Below, in pieces: positions 50,701 to 60,816 of a stretch of DNA of 64,000 nucleotides. A program made the translations under genes and the position numbers. The notes beneath the pieces were generated by a model. It worked only from the letters and a program-made list of their open reading frames with translations. It was not told where the DNA came from and ran no database searches. How positions within the stretch are numbered: position 1 is the first letter of the stretch; the number at the start of each line of letters is the position of its first letter. The DNA is from Rhodoligotrophos defluvii. Its GTDB lineage: Bacteria > Pseudomonadota > Alphaproteobacteria > Rhizobiales > Im1. Where the stretch lies: the NCBI RefSeq assembly GCF_005281615.1, contig NZ_SZZM01000004.1:186001-250000 (forward strand). Reading direction: 5' to 3'.

Positions 50701-51299
50701 CCGGTGGCTGCGGCCGCCCGGCGGATTGCGCTCACCAAGGCTTCGCCCGCCACCGCCAGCTCGCCGCTATTGTCGATCTCGACCGCGCCGCCAAGCTCGC
50801 GGCACGGCATCGCCGCCCGCTGCAGCCTCTGGCGCATTTCGGCTTCGCTCTCGCGCCGCCGCGCGGCAAGCCTCGCGGCCAGGACCTCCGGGCGGCATGT
50901 GACGTGGACGGTGACGACCTGCGGGAAGGCCGCGCGTATGGCGGGCAGGGCCGCGCGCGAGCCGTTCACCACGGCCACGCCACCTCTCATCAGGTGCGTG
51001 CGCACCGCGATCGGGATGCCGTATTGCAGACCGTGGGCCTCCCAGTCCACCGCGAAGGCCCCCGCGGCGCGCGCTGCGGCGAAGGCGTCCGGCGAGCACG
51101 TATCGTGATCCTCGGCGGAGGCGAGCGCCTCCCGCGTCACCACCCGGCGCACGAACAGGATCGACGGATCCGCTGCCAGCCTCTGCCGGGCATAGGCGAT
51201 CAGGCTGTCCTTGCCCGCCCCGCTCGGGCCGACCACGACCATGAGAATGCCGCCGTCCCCGGCAGCGGCCGACGCAACGACCGGGCAAGCTTCAGGCAA
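50685..51299 (-). CDS. phnN: Ribose 1,5-bisphosphate phosphokinase
   Basis: The 204-residue P-loop kinase would make PRPP from ribose 1,5-bisphosphate at the end of the C-P lyase pathway. The P-loop GPSGAGKDS and the RRVVTREA segment, then VNGSRAALP, are typical of PhnN. The start is uncertain. A TTG at 51299 overlaps phnM by 8 bases and has a GAGGG box; the ATG at 51242 would begin directly on the first strand and make a 185-residue form. It is the last gene of the phn operon. Confidence 0.88.
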   Translation of the reverse strand: MPEACPVVASAAAGDGGILMVVVGPSGAGKDSLIAYARQRLAADPSILFVRRVVTREALASAEDHDTCSPDAFAAARAAGAFAVDWEAHGLQYGIPIAVRTHLMRGGVAVVNGSRAALPAIRAAFPQVVTVHVTCRPEVLAARLAARRRESEAEMRQRLQRAAMPCRELGGAVEIDNSGELAVAGEALVSAIRRAAAATGHRGD

Positions 51300-52428
51300 C
51301 ACGGCGGCCCTCGCGCCACACCGCGCGCACCACCGGCACGCCCTTATGCCGGCGCACGCGCACCAGATCGGCGCGCAGGCCCCGGGCGATACGCCCGCGA
51401 TCCTCGAGCCCGACCACCCGTGCCGGCGTCGCACTCACCAGCCCTATGCTTTCCGGCAGGCTCATGCTGCCTTCGTCCGCGAGAATGAAAGGCGCGTGAA
51501 TGAGGCTGAACGGCACATAGTCGGACGAAAGTACATCCAGCACCCCGGCATTCGCCAGCGCCTTGGCCGAGATATTCCCGGAATGCGACTTGCCGCGAAC
51601 CACGTTCGGCGCGCCCACCAGCACCGCCATGCCGGCTTCATGCGACGCCTTCGCCGCCTCCATGCTGGTTGGAAACTCGGCGAGCCGGACGCCGAAGGCG
51701 CGGGACTCCATGACATGCTCCACCGTCGCGTCGTCGTGGCTGGCGAGCGCGATGCCGCGTTCCTGGCAAGCCTCCACGATCACCCTGCGGTGCGGTGCGG
51801 CGTAGCGGCGCGATTCCTCGATGCGCCTGGCAACGAAGCGGTCGAAATCGGCATCGCTCAGGCCGCGCTTCTTCCTGTAGTAGAGCGTGTACTGTTCGAG
51901 CGTCTGGAATTGGCGCTGGCCCGGCGCGTGATCCATCAGCGAGGCGAGCTTCACCTGCGGATCGCTCCGGAAATCCTCGAAATGGTCGAGCACGTCCTTG
52001 GCCGAGACTTCGCAGCGCAGATGGATCAGGTGGGTGGCGCGCAGCCGGTCCTCTGCGCCGGCGGTCTCGATCGCATCGGCAATGGCGCGCATCTCGCCTT
52101 TCTCGAACCCGGCATCCCCGTCCGAGCCGAGGCGCAGGCAGTCGAAAACTGTCGTGATGCCCGAGGCGGCGACCTGGGCGTCATGCGCCTGCAGGGCCGC
52201 AATGCTGTCCCACACCACGCCCGGGCGCGGGCTGTAGTGAGATTCGAGATGGTCCGTGTGCAGCTCCACCAGGCCGGGAATCAGATAATCGCCGTCCATG
52301 TCCTCGCCGATGCCGGCGGGGCCGCTATCGATCTCTGCAATCGATCCGTCGCGAATGAGAAGCGAGCCGCGGACGATCTCGTCTTCCAGAACGATCCGGG
52401 CATTGGTGAGCGCTAGGTCTTGCGGCAT
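51292..52428 (-). CDS. phnM: Alpha-D-ribose 1-methylphosphonate 5-triphosphate diphosphatase
   Basis: The 378-residue amidohydrolase-fold enzyme removes pyrophosphate from the triphosphate made by PhnGHIL, giving the PhnJ substrate. The metal site HTDHLESH (about residue 58) is clear, with ASHDDATVEHV and SSDYVPFSLIHAPF further on. Length is normal (about 378). One base separates it from the DUF1045 gene, and it overlaps phnN. Confidence 0.95.
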   Translation of the reverse strand: MPQDLALTNARIVLEDEIVRGSLLIRDGSIAEIDSGPAGIGEDMDGDYLIPGLVELHTDHLESHYSPRPGVVWDSIAALQAHDAQVAASGITTVFDCLRLGSDGDAGFEKGEMRAIADAIETAGAEDRLRATHLIHLRCEVSAKDVLDHFEDFRSDPQVKLASLMDHAPGQRQFQTLEQYTLYYRKKRGLSDADFDRFVARRIEESRRYAAPHRRVIVEACQERGIALASHDDATVEHVMESRAFGVRLAEFPTSMEAAKASHEAGMAVLVGAPNVVRGKSHSGNISAKALANAGVLDVLSSDYVPFSLIHAPFILADEGSMSLPESIGLVSATPARVVGLEDRGRIARGLRADLVRVRRHKGVPVVRAVWREGRRVA

Positions 52429-52429
52429 G

Positions 52430-53140
52430 TCAGGCAGACTTTCTCGACTGGGCGGCCGAGCCGAAACGGTGGATGGAGTGAACGGTGAAGTCGGCGCCCG
52501 GCTCGGGCTCGACGAAGACCGCCACGGCGTCGATATGGAGCGGGGCATCGAGCACGGCCGCGAAATGCGCCTGCAGGGCCGGTTCGATCCGCGCGGCGAC
52601 CTCGGGCTCCAGAGCGCTGGTGAGCGTCATGTGGAAGCGGAACTCCTCCTTCACATGAGGGTAGCCGAACGCATCGAGATAGGCGCGCTGGCGTGCCGTC
52701 AGCCGCTCGGGCCGGCGCCGCTGAACATCACTCGGCGTGAGCGGCGCGCGCAGCCCGTTGAAGTGATCGACGGCGCTGGAGGCGAGCGCATCCACCTCAG
52801 GGCAAGCCGCTGCCGGTGTCAGCGCCAGGAAGCTTCCGATAGGCGTGATCGCGAGGCGTGGAATGGCGAGCTCTGTATGGCCTCGCGCAAAGGATTGGGC
52901 CGCGGAGGCAACGGCGCTCGCGCTCAGCCCGTCCCGCAGCCGGAACGGGGCGACCAGGGTGGCATGGAAGCCATAGCGGCGCGGCTCAGCCGTCAGGCGC
53001 CGGAACGCGGCGGCGGAGAACCCGTCCGGTGCCGGCATGTCCACTGGCGCGCCCGTGAAGGCGCTGCGGCCGAGCCAGGCCTCCGCTGCCATGGTCAGCG
53101 GGTCGTCGGCGTCCGGCGTGAAATAGATGGCATGACGCAT
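52430..53140 (-). CDS. DUF1045 phosphonate-metabolism protein (2H phosphoesterase-like)
   Basis: This 236-residue protein belongs to the DUF1045 family found in rhizobial phn operons. Two histidine motifs, RYGFHATLVAPF (about residue 55) and FRFHMTLTSAL (about 170), give the H-x-T pattern of 2H phosphoesterases. In operons with DUF1045 it is thought to replace PhnP by opening the cyclic ribose phosphate; no phnP is seen here, which supports that role (inference). It overlaps phnE by one base (TGATG) and nearly touches phnM. Confidence 0.88.
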   Translation of the reverse strand: MRHAIYFTPDADDPLTMAAEAWLGRSAFTGAPVDMPAPDGFSAAAFRRLTAEPRRYGFHATLVAPFRLRDGLSASAVASAAQSFARGHTELAIPRLAITPIGSFLALTPAAACPEVDALASSAVDHFNGLRAPLTPSDVQRRRPERLTARQRAYLDAFGYPHVKEEFRFHMTLTSALEPEVAARIEPALQAHFAAVLDAPLHIDAVAVFVEPEPGADFTVHSIHRFGSAAQSRKSA

Positions 53141-53958
53141 CACAGGAACAGCTTCCGCAGCTGCTGCGACAGCATGTCGATGAGCGACACCGTCACCAGC
53201 ATGATGATCAGCATGGCCGAGGCCTGCGGATAATAGAACCCTCGGATGGCTTCGAAGAGCACCTGGCCGATGCCGCCCGCGCCGATGACGCCCAATACGG
53301 TGGCCGCGCGCACATTGGATTCGAAGCGGTACAGCGCGTAGGACATCCATAGCGGAATGACCTGCGGCACCACCCCGAACACCACCTCCTGGAGCCGGGA
53401 GGCACCCGTTGCCCGGATGGCCTCGACCGGACGCGGGTCGATCGCCTCGACCGCCTCGGAGAACAGCTTCGCCAGGATGCCGGTGGTGTGCACGAACAGC
53501 GCCATCACGCCGGCGAACGGCCCGAGGCCGACCGCAACCACGAACAGCACGGCAAAGACGAGCTCGTGGATGGCCCGGCAGGCATCCATCAGGCGGCGCA
53601 TGGGCTGCACGATGGTCCACGGCGCGATGTTGCGTGCCGACAATATGCCGAAGGGCACGGCGAAGGCCGCAGCCAGGAATGTTCCCCACAGCGCGATCTG
53701 GATGGTGACCACCATCTCGTGCACGTAATAGCGCCATTCGGAAAAATTCGGCCGCGCGAAGCCGCTGGCATATTGGGCCATGTTGCCGGCATCGGTGAAC
53801 AGGAGCGTCCAGCGCGACATCTCGGTCGGCGTCCAGCTCCACGCGAGCAGCAGGCCCAGCGTGATCCAGGTCAGCGCCGTCCATGCGCTCCGTGTCCAGT
53901 CCCGCTCCACCTCCGGCCGGGCCATCTCGGGCGTCGTCATATCCGCGGTGTGGTTCAT
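53140..53958 (-). CDS. phnE: Phosphonate ABC importer permease
   Basis: The 272-residue inner-membrane permease carries phosphonates with PhnC and PhnD. It has about six helices and the EAA-type coupling loop [21 protein letters not shown] single phnE is present, where many rhizobia have two, so the transporter is probably a homodimer. The start at 53958 follows GAGAG; an ATG at 53976 would add six residues. It overlaps the DUF1045 gene by one base. Confidence 0.93.
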   Translation of the reverse strand: MNHTADMTTPEMARPEVERDWTRSAWTALTWITLGLLLAWSWTPTEMSRWTLLFTDAGNMAQYASGFARPNFSEWRYYVHEMVVTIQIALWGTFLAAAFAVPFGILSARNIAPWTIVQPMRRLMDACRAIHELVFAVLFVVAVGLGPFAGVMALFVHTTGILAKLFSEAVEAIDPRPVEAIRATGASRLQEVVFGVVPQVIPLWMSYALYRFESNVRAATVLGVIGAGGIGQVLFEAIRGFYYPQASAMLIIMLVTVSLIDMLSQQLRKLFL

Positions 53959-53982
53959 CGTCGACTCTCGACCCATGGTGGG

Positions 53983-54010
53983 CCGGCCGCTTCCCCATCG
54001 ACGCGGCCGG
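53983..54010 (-). terminator. Stem-loop after phnD
   Basis: CCGGCCGC and GCGGCCGG form a perfect 8-bp stem with a 12-base loop in the 61-base gap between phnD and phnE. It lies 9 bases after the phnD stop. It probably favours expression of the binding protein over the permease. Confidence 0.5.
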
Positions 54011-54019
54011 GCAGGGCGA

Positions 54020-55009
54020 TCAGCTCTGGAGCGACTTGAGCTTTGCCTCGAAGGCCGCCTTCTCGGCCTCCAGCTTCTCGATCTGCGCCTTCTTGTCGGC
54101 CTCCGACAGCGACGTGTCCGCCTGGATCTTGGCAATGCTCTTGCTCAGCTCCATGATGCGGATGGGCAGCAGCTGGTCGTTGGTGGAGGGCCGGAACGGC
54201 GCCCAGTCGAGGCCGGCGAGGACCTCCTTCTCCCGTGCCACGTCGCCATCCGACTTGTCGGTGCCGTAGGTCAGGAAGAATTCCTTGAGCTTGGCCTTGG
54301 TCTCTTCCGGCAGGTCCTTGCGCCAGACCAGCGGGTCGGCGGGGATCAGCGGCGATTTCCAGATCACCTTCACCTTGGCGAAGGCGTCCGGCGCGTTCCT
54401 CTCCAGCACCGCCAGGTTCTCGGTATTGTTGGTCGCCGCATCGAGCTGGCCGTTGGCCACGGCCATGGCATTGGTCTCGTGGTTGGAATTGGTCACGTTC
54501 TTGAAGCACGTCTTCGGGTCGATATTGTTGGCCGCGAAGACGAAGGTGGTCGGCACCAGGAAGCCCGAGGTCGAGTTCGGGTCGCCCAGGCCGAAATTCA
54601 GCGACTTGTCGCACTTCAGGAGATCTTCGACCGAGTTGAGCTTGCTGTCCTTTGGCGCGAGGATGACGGACCAGTAGCCGGGATGCCCTTCGACGCTCAC
54701 GGTCTGTGCGAACACTTCGCCCCCGGCGCGGTCCACCGCCTCCATGGCCGACTTGTTGCCGTACCAGGCGACGTGAACCTTGCCGAAGCGCATGCCCTCG
54801 ATCACGCCCGAATAGTCGGACGCGAAGAACGGCTTCACCTTAAGCCCGGTCTTCTTGGCGAGGTCGGCGAGCAGCGGCTCCCATTTGGGCCTGAGGTTCT
54901 GCTGCGATTCGGTGGAGATGATGCCGAAATTGATCTCTTGGGCCACGGCAGCGCCCGACAAGACGACGGCGAATAAGGCCGCCGCGGCACCCTTGAGAAA
55001 TGCGTTCAT
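54020..55009 (-). CDS. phnD: Phosphonate ABC importer substrate-binding protein
   Basis: The 329-residue periplasmic protein has a signal peptide ([20 protein letters not shown], cut at AVA-QE) and the PhnD fold: [20 protein letters not shown], then [19 protein letters not shown] and the [12 protein letters not shown] ligand loop. The last 40 residues are highly charged and probably form a coiled coil, as in other PhnD proteins. It delivers phosphonate to PhnE/PhnC. Confidence 0.95.
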   Translation of the reverse strand: MNAFLKGAAAALFAVVLSGAAVAQEINFGIISTESQQNLRPKWEPLLADLAKKTGLKVKPFFASDYSGVIEGMRFGKVHVAWYGNKSAMEAVDRAGGEVFAQTVSVEGHPGYWSVILAPKDSKLNSVEDLLKCDKSLNFGLGDPNSTSGFLVPTTFVFAANNIDPKTCFKNVTNSNHETNAMAVANGQLDAATNNTENLAVLERNAPDAFAKVKVIWKSPLIPADPLVWRKDLPEETKAKLKEFFLTYGTDKSDGDVAREKEVLAGLDWAPFRPSTNDQLLPIRIMELSKSIAKIQADTSLSEADKKAQIEKLEAEKAAFEAKLKSLQS

Positions 55010-55037
55010 GGCAAGCTTCCCTGTTTGCTGTGGTTGG

Positions 55038-55877
55038 CTACGCAAAGGCCGGAACCCACTCCGGGTCCGCGACACGCGTCGGTTTCGCCGGCTGCAACGG
55101 CGCATCCGGCAAGATCAGTTCCTCGGAATTGGCCCCGTAGAGCTCGACCAACATCTGGTTCGTCAGCGCCGACGAGGGACCGTCGAAGACGATGCGGCCG
55201 TCGCGCAGCGCGATCGTGCGCGGGCAGTAGCGGCGCGCATATTCCACCTGATGCAGCGACACCACGCAGGTGATCTGCTCGTCGCGATTGATCGCCGCGA
55301 GAATCTCCATGACACGCCGGGCGGAGGAGGGGTCGAGCGAGGCGATCGGCTCGTCGGCGAGCAGGATGTTGGAGCGCTGCACCAGCGTGCGGGCGATGGC
55401 CGCGCGCTGCTGCTGCCCGCCGGAAAGCGTGGAGGCGCGCTGCCAGGCGAGTTCCGGAATGCCGACCCGGGCGAGCGCGTCGCGGGCGCGGCGCTTTTCC
55501 TCCGCCGTGAACAGCCCGAGTGTGCCGCGCCAGGCCGGGACGCGCCCGAGATTGCCGAGCAGCACATTGGACAGGACGGACAGCCGGCCCACCAGGTTGA
55601 ACTGCTGGAAGACGACGCCGATGTTACGACGCATTTCGCGGGCCCGCGCCGACAGCCGGCCGCCGTCCTGGATCGGCGTGCCCAGAACGTCGATGCGGCT
55701 TTGCCCCGCCTGGCCGATCTCCAGCCCGCAGATGTGGCGGATCAGCGTGCTCTTGCCCGAGCCGGACGCGCCGATCAGCGCGACCATCTCGCCGCGCTCT
55801 ATATCGACGCTGACATCGTCCAGCGCCCGCTTCTTGCCGAAACTCTTGGACAGATTTCGAATGGAGATCGCGGTCAT
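55038..55877 (-). CDS. phnC: Phosphonate ABC importer ATP-binding protein
   Basis: The 279-residue ATPase of the phosphonate importer has P-loop GASGSGKST (about residues 38-46), signature LSGGQQQR and Walker [12 protein letters not shown]. Start is ATG at 55877 with AAGGAGG upstream; a TTG just before it was not used. A 108-base gap separates it from the acetyltransferase gene, the largest inside the phn operon. That gap holds only a GCCGG/CCGGC dyad at 55940-55954, so an internal promoter is possible but not shown. Confidence 0.94.
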   Translation of the reverse strand: MTAISIRNLSKSFGKKRALDDVSVDIERGEMVALIGASGSGKSTLIRHICGLEIGQAGQSRIDVLGTPIQDGGRLSARAREMRRNIGVVFQQFNLVGRLSVLSNVLLGNLGRVPAWRGTLGLFTAEEKRRARDALARVGIPELAWQRASTLSGGQQQRAAIARTLVQRSNILLADEPIASLDPSSARRVMEILAAINRDEQITCVVSLHQVEYARRYCPRTIALRDGRIVFDGPSSALTNQMLVELYGANSEELILPDAPLQPAKPTRVADPEWVPAFA

Positions 55878-55985
55878 CAAGTCCCTCCTTCGGTCAGAAC
55901 CGCAGGGGCTGTGGCGATGAGAGCTTTCGGGCTTGCCCTGCCGGCGATCCCGGCCGGCGGATATGGAACGGGCGCGCCGACACCA

Positions 55986-56684
55986 TCATGGGCTTATCCC
56001 CACCGCATGAAGGGCAGTTGTCGGCTGCATGTCGGTTCCATGACGATCCACGGCGCGCTCCGGCACGCCCCCGTTTTCGTAGCGCTCCAGGAACGCCTCG
56101 GCGCTCAGCGAGCGGAAATCATCCAGCGCGGCGCGCAGGCGCTCATGCGGCCAGTCCCACCAGGCGAGCGCCCGCATCCGCGCCGCGATCGAATCGGGAA
56201 AGCGTTTGCGGATGACCTTCGCGGGCACGCCGCCGACGATGGTGTAGGGCGGCACATCCCTGGTGACCACCGCCCCGGCGCCGACCACCGCGCCGTCCCC
56301 GATCGTCACGCCCGGCAGGATGGTGGCGCCATGGCCGATCCATGTGTCATGGCCGATGAACACGCGCTTGGCCCGGCGCGCGGCGAAGAAATCCGCCTCA
56401 TGCTCCGCATCGTCGAAATAGTCCGATGCACGGTAGGTGAAGTGATGCAGAGTGGCCCGCCACATGGGATGGTGGGTGGCGTTGATGCGCACCGAGGCCG
56501 CGATATTGGCGAACTTGCCGATGGTCGCGCACCAGCTCTGGCAGTTCTCCATCACATAGGAGTAGTCACCGAGTTCGGTTTCAACGAGCCGTCCGCCCTC
56601 GGCCACTTCCGTGTAGCGGCCGAGCGTGCAGTTCTCCAGGCGGGCCGTCGGATGGACCACGGGCGTTTCGGACAGGCGGGCCAT
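55986..56684 (-). CDS. Left-handed beta-helix acetyltransferase of the phn operon
   Basis: This 232-residue DapD/GlmU-type hexapeptide acyltransferase shows coils such as [20 protein letters not shown] and [15 protein letters not shown], with a final [13 protein letters not shown] loop typical of xenobiotic acetyltransferases. It is a regular member of rhizobial phn operons, with a proposed role in acetylating aminoalkylphosphonates like PhnO. That activity is not shown for this protein. It starts one base after the phnL stop. Confidence 0.87.
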   Translation of the reverse strand: MARLSETPVVHPTARLENCTLGRYTEVAEGGRLVETELGDYSYVMENCQSWCATIGKFANIAASVRINATHHPMWRATLHHFTYRASDYFDDAEHEADFFAARRAKRVFIGHDTWIGHGATILPGVTIGDGAVVGAGAVVTRDVPPYTIVGGVPAKVIRKRFPDSIAARMRALAWWDWPHERLRAALDDFRSLSAEAFLERYENGGVPERAVDRHGTDMQPTTALHAVGISP

Positions 56685-56685
56685 G

Positions 56686-57399
56686 TCAGGCAGCCCTCCT
56701 GTCGGGGGCGAATGCGGTCACGTCGATGACCATGTCGGCGACGGCGTTGCGCACATCCGCATCGTGGAAGATGCCGAGCAGCGCGACGCCGGCCGCTTTC
56801 TTCTCCCGGATCATGTCGATTACGACCGACCGGTTGGCTGCGTCGAGCGAAGCGGTGGGCTCGTCGAGCAGCAGGATCGGGTGATCGGTGATGAAGCCGC
56901 GCGCGATGTTCACCCGCTGCTGCTCACCGCCCGAGAAGGTGGCCGGGGGCAGGGCCCACAGCCGCTCCGGCAGGTTGAGCCGCGCCAGGAGCTCGCCGGC
57001 GCGTCGCTGCGCCTCCTGCCGAAGAATCCCCCGTGCGATCAGCGGCTCTGCCACGATGTCGAGCGCGCCGACACGCGGCACCACGCGCAGGAACTGGCTG
57101 ACATAGCCGATCGTCTCCCGGCGCAGCGCGAGGATCATTCGCGGTTCCGCACCGGCCAGATCCACCTCTCTGCCCCGATGCCGCACCAGGATCTGCCCGG
57201 CATTGGCGGCATAGTTGCCATAGAGCATCTTGAGGATCGAGCTCTTGCCCGCACCGGACGGGCCGCCGAGCACGGCGCATTGGCCCGCCTGCAGAGCGAA
57301 GGCCGCACCGGCAATCACCGGCAGCTCCACCCCGCCGCGCAGATGCATGGTGAAGGTCTTGGCAAGCCCGGAAACGGTGAGCGCAGGGGTCATCGTCAT
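56686..57399 (-). CDS. phnL: C-P lyase ABC-like subunit PhnL
   Basis: The 237-residue ATPase-like subunit is required with PhnG, PhnH and PhnI for joining phosphonate to the ribose of ATP. It has GPSGAGKSS (about residues 46-54), [14 protein letters not shown] and [11 protein letters not shown], so ATPase motifs are intact. It belongs to the lyase complex rather than to a transporter. Six bases separate it from phnK; a second ATG lies six bases into the frame. Confidence 0.94.
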   Translation of the reverse strand: MTMTPALTVSGLAKTFTMHLRGGVELPVIAGAAFALQAGQCAVLGGPSGAGKSSILKMLYGNYAANAGQILVRHRGREVDLAGAEPRMILALRRETIGYVSQFLRVVPRVGALDIVAEPLIARGILRQEAQRRAGELLARLNLPERLWALPPATFSGGEQQRVNIARGFITDHPILLLDEPTASLDAANRSVVIDMIREKKAAGVALLGIFHDADVRNAVADMVIDVTAFAPDRRAA

Positions 57400-57405
57400 G
57401 CGGCC

Positions 57406-58227
57406 TCACACTTGCAGGATGGAAGAAACGAGCAGCTGGGTATAGGGCGCCTGCGGGTCGTCGAGCAGGCGGTCGGTCAAGCCATGCTCCACCACGCGGC
57501 CGTCCTTCATCACCAGCATGCGATGCGATAGGAGACGCGCCACGGCGAGATCGTGCGTCACGATCACCACGGCGAGACCGAGATCGCTCACCAGCCCGCG
57601 CAAGAGGTCGAGCAGCCTGGCCTGCACCGAGACATCGAGCCCGCCGGTGGGCTCGTCCATGAACACGAGCCGCGGCGCCGTGACCAGGTTGCGCGCGATC
57701 TGCAGGCGCTGGCGCATGCCGCCCGAAAAGGCGCGCGGCTGGTCGTCGATGCGGTCCGCGTCGATCTCCACGCGGGCGAGCCACTCGGCCGCGCTGGCGC
57801 GGATCTTGCCGTAATGCCGGTGGCCGATGGCCATCAGCCGCTCGCCCACATTGGCGCCGGCCGAGACCGTCATCCGCAATCCGTCCGCCGGGTTCTGGTG
57901 CACGAAGCCCCAGTCCGTGCGCAGGAGGAACCGGCGCTCGGCCTCGCTCAGGTCGTTGAGGTCGCGCATCTCGCCGTCGCGCATGCGATAGGACACCGTG
58001 CCCGCGCTCGGCGCCAGGCGCGTGGAGATGCAGTTGAGCAGGGTCGTCTTGCCGGAGCCGGACTCGCCGACCACCGCCAGCACTTCGCCCGGCCAGAGGT
58101 CGAAGCTCACATCCGCGCAGCCGATGCGGGTGCCGTAGCGCTTGGTCAGCCCGCGCACCGACATGAGCGGCAGCGCCTCGCTGTCATGATCGAACTCTTT
58201 GGCTGTGGGGGCAGCGAAGGTCATCAT
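57406..58227 (-). CDS. phnK: C-P lyase ABC-like subunit PhnK
   Basis: The 273-residue ATPase-like protein docks on the PhnGHIJ core. Motifs are GESGSGKTT, FSGGMRQRLQIARNL and FMDEPTGGLD, all intact, with the CISTRLAPSAG segment after the P-loop typical of PhnK. It has about 18 extra N-terminal residues compared with the Escherichia protein. The start at 58227 overlaps phnJ as ATGA, with GGGGAGG four bases upstream. Confidence 0.94.
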   Translation of the reverse strand: MMTFAAPTAKEFDHDSEALPLMSVRGLTKRYGTRIGCADVSFDLWPGEVLAVVGESGSGKTTLLNCISTRLAPSAGTVSYRMRDGEMRDLNDLSEAERRFLLRTDWGFVHQNPADGLRMTVSAGANVGERLMAIGHRHYGKIRASAAEWLARVEIDADRIDDQPRAFSGGMRQRLQIARNLVTAPRLVFMDEPTGGLDVSVQARLLDLLRGLVSDLGLAVVIVTHDLAVARLLSHRMLVMKDGRVVEHGLTDRLLDDPQAPYTQLLVSSILQV

Positions 58228-59102
58228 GCAGCCTCCCCAGCCAATTCGCCGCGATGGCCTTCGGCTCGCCGCGTCTCGCAATGATCCGTGTCGGAGCACA
58301 CGAACATGCGCCCGCCACGATCATCCAGCACCACCTCGTCGAGATACACGTCCTCCGCGCCGCACAAGGCGCATGGTTTGTCGAAGCGCTGCACCGCGAA
58401 CGGGTGGTCCTCGAAATCGAGGCTGACGACGTCCGTATGAGGGGGCAGGGCGTAGATGCGCTTCTCGCGGCCGGCCCCGAACAGCTGCAACGCCTCCGAC
58501 ATGTGCATCTTCGGATTGTCGAATTTCGGCGTCGGCGACGGGTCCATCACGTAGCGCCCTTGCACCTTGACGGGATAGGCATAGGTGGTGGCGATATGGC
58601 CGTTCCGCGCGATGTCCTCGTACAGCTTCACATGCATCAGCCCGTATTCCTCGAGCGCATGCATCTTCCGCGTCTCCGTCTCCCGCGGCTCGAGAAAGCG
58701 CAGCGGCTCGGGGATGGGCACCTGGTAGACCAGCACCTGGCCCTCGCGCAGCGGCGCCTCCGGGATGCGGTGGCGGGTCTGGATGATGGTGGCCTCCGCC
58801 GTCCGCGTCGTCGTCTCGACCCCGGCCACCTTCTGGAAGAACTTGCGGATCGACACCGCATTGGTGGTGTCGTCGGCGCCCTGGTCGATCACCTTCAGCA
58901 CATCGTCGGGCCCGAGGATCGCGGCGGTCACCTGAACGCCGCCGGTGCCCCAGCCATAGGGCATGGGCATCTCGCGGCTGGCGAAAGGCACCTGGTAGCC
59001 GGGAATGGCGATCGCCTTGAGGATGGCACGCCGGATCATCCGCTTGGTCTGCTCGTCCAGATAGGCGAAGTTGTAGGTCGAAGCCTGAGGCTGCGCCGTC
59101 AT
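58224..59102 (-). CDS. phnJ: C-P lyase catalytic subunit (radical SAM-type)
   Basis: The 292-residue enzyme cleaves the carbon-phosphorus bond by a radical S-adenosylmethionine mechanism. The iron-sulfur site has the exact PhnJ spacing: CALC, then 21 residues, then C, five residues, then C (about residues 241-272). The N-terminal YLDEQTKRMIRRAILKAIAI is also typical. It overlaps phnI and phnK by ATGA, so the core is made in fixed order. Confidence 0.96.
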   Translation of the reverse strand: MTAQPQASTYNFAYLDEQTKRMIRRAILKAIAIPGYQVPFASREMPMPYGWGTGGVQVTAAILGPDDVLKVIDQGADDTTNAVSIRKFFQKVAGVETTTRTAEATIIQTRHRIPEAPLREGQVLVYQVPIPEPLRFLEPRETETRKMHALEEYGLMHVKLYEDIARNGHIATTYAYPVKVQGRYVMDPSPTPKFDNPKMHMSEALQLFGAGREKRIYALPPHTDVVSLDFEDHPFAVQRFDKPCALCGAEDVYLDEVVLDDRGGRMFVCSDTDHCETRRAEGHRGELAGEAA

Positions 59103-60202
59103 TCCACCGCCTCCCGAACGTCCACGGCGCCCTCGGGGTGGGCATCCTCATGTTCCGCGCGCATGGTGCGCACGAGGTCGAGTTCCGCCTGGAAATCCAC
59201 GTAATGCGGCAGCTTCAGATGCTCGACGAAGCCGGTCGCCTGCACGTTGTCGCAATGGGAGATGACGAACTCCTCATCCTGCGCCGGCGCCACGATGTCC
59301 TCGCCCAGCTCCTCTGCCCGGAGCGCGCGGTCGCACAGCGCCATGGCCATCGCCTTGCGCTCCGACTGGCCGAACACCAGGCCATAGCCGCGGGTGAACT
59401 GCGGCGGCGTCTTGGCCGAGCCCTTGAACTGGTTGATCATTTGGCATTCCGTCAGCTGCACCCGGCCCACCGGCACGGCAAAGCCGAGTTCCGGCATGAA
59501 CACCTCCACCTCCACGTCACCGATGCGGATCTCGCCGGCGAACGGGTGGGAGCGGGCGTAGCCGCGCTGGGTCGAATAGCCGAGGCCCAAGAGGAAGCCT
59601 TCATCGCCCCGCGCCAGGGCTTGCAGGCGCATGGCGCGCGACAGGGGAAATTCCAGCGGCGTCTGGTTGATGTCGCCGGGCGTGCCCGTGCCGTCCGCAT
59701 CCGCCTCGATTAGGCCCTCCCCACCGAGAATGTCGGCGATCCGCATGACGGGCTCGGCCTCGCCCTCGCGCCGCTTGGCCGCGTCGACCTCCGGATCCCC
59801 GTCCAGCTCTTCATCGAGCAGCCGATGGGTATAGTCGAAGGTGGGGCCGAGCAGCTGTCCGCCGGGCAGGTCCTTGTAGCAGGCCGATATGCGGCGCTCG
59901 ACCAGCATGGCACCCGTATCCACCGGCTCACTGTAGCCGAAGCGCGGCAGTGTGGTGCGATAGGCCCGGATCAGGAAGATCGCCTCGATCAGGTCGCCGC
60001 GGGCCTGCTTGATGGCCAGCGCCGCCAGCCGGCGGTCATAGAGCGAGCCCTCGCTCATCACCCGGTCCACGCCGAGCGCGAGTTGTTCCGCGATTTGGTC
60101 GAGCGTCAGGGCTGGCACCGAGCGGTCGCCCCTACGGCGGTCCGCTAGCAGGCGATGTGCGTTGTCGATCGCGGCCTCGCCGCCCTTCACGGCCACATAC
60201 AT
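59099..60202 (-). CDS. phnI: C-P lyase core subunit PhnI
   Basis: This 367-residue core subunit replaces adenine of ATP by phosphonate together with PhnG, PhnH and PhnL. Recognised by MYVAVKGGEAAIDNAH, SEGSLYDRRLAALAIKQARGD and LTECQMINQFKGS. Length is normal. The start lies 2 bases after the phnH stop, and its own stop overlaps phnJ by ATGA. Confidence 0.96.
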   Translation of the reverse strand: MYVAVKGGEAAIDNAHRLLADRRRGDRSVPALTLDQIAEQLALGVDRVMSEGSLYDRRLAALAIKQARGDLIEAIFLIRAYRTTLPRFGYSEPVDTGAMLVERRISACYKDLPGGQLLGPTFDYTHRLLDEELDGDPEVDAAKRREGEAEPVMRIADILGGEGLIEADADGTGTPGDINQTPLEFPLSRAMRLQALARGDEGFLLGLGYSTQRGYARSHPFAGEIRIGDVEVEVFMPELGFAVPVGRVQLTECQMINQFKGSAKTPPQFTRGYGLVFGQSERKAMAMALCDRALRAEELGEDIVAPAQDEEFVISHCDNVQATGFVEHLKLPHYVDFQAELDLVRTMRAEHEDAHPEGAVDVREAVE

Positions 60203-60204
60203 GG

Positions 60205-60816
60205 CTAGTCCTCCGCCCGCACGAGGTGCGCCGAGCGCGGCAGGCAGGCGATCGCCTCGCCTGCGCACAGGATCAGGTCGACACCGCGCGGGAAGCGTCG
60301 GCTATTGCTGCTCCACTGAGCGGCAAAATCGCTGGGCAGGCCGGCCGGCGCGATCGACACCTCATCCCGGATCCCCGGGCCGCGGAAGGTGAGGGGAGTG
60401 CCTCCCTCCAGGCTCTCCAGCTGCAGCACGAGGGTTGCCGAGCGGTCGGGATATTCCTGTGTCCCTTGCGCGAACTCCGCCAGCGGCGGCATCGCGGCAG
60501 GCGCGCCGATGAACGCGAAGGCCGCATGGGTGGGCACGCGCGCCACCCGTGCGCCTGTATGGAAGGCGAGCCACGCTTGCACGGCCTCGCTTCCGCCCAG
60601 TACCGGATCGAGCCACACGGGCGTATCGGCGTCCACCAGCGTGCAGGCGAGCGCCCCCGCCAGCGGGTGCAGCGGCAGCGGCGGCACGGTGCGCGCCACC
60701 AGCGGCGTTCGCCTTGCCGGCCGCGCCATTCCATCCATCACGGCGCGGAAGGTCGCCTGCGCGTCGAACACTGGCTGGGCAAAACCGCCTTCGAGCATGT
60801 GTGCTTGGGGCCTCAT
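60205..60816 (-). CDS. phnH: C-P lyase core subunit PhnH
   Basis: This 203-residue core subunit has the PLP-enzyme-like fold seen in PhnH, but without a PLP site. Hallmarks are FDAQATFRAVMDGMARPAR and the GGTPLTFRGPGI loop, with a final FPRGVDLILCAGEAIACLPR. The ATG overlaps the phnG stop as TGATG. Length is close to the usual 190-200. Confidence 0.95.
   Translation of the reverse strand: MRPQAHMLEGGFAQPVFDAQATFRAVMDGMARPARRTPLVARTVPPLPLHPLAGALACTLVDADTPVWLDPVLGGSEAVQAWLAFHTGARVARVPTHAAFAFIGAPAAMPPLAEFAQGTQEYPDRSATLVLQLESLEGGTPLTFRGPGIRDEVSIAPAGLPSDFAAQWSSNSRRFPRGVDLILCAGEAIACLPRSAHLVRAED

Noticed and set aside
54855-56729. 624-codon open frame on the plus strand
   Set aside because: It runs antisense to phnC and the acetyltransferase and across their gap, with no recognisable domain or ribosome-binding site.
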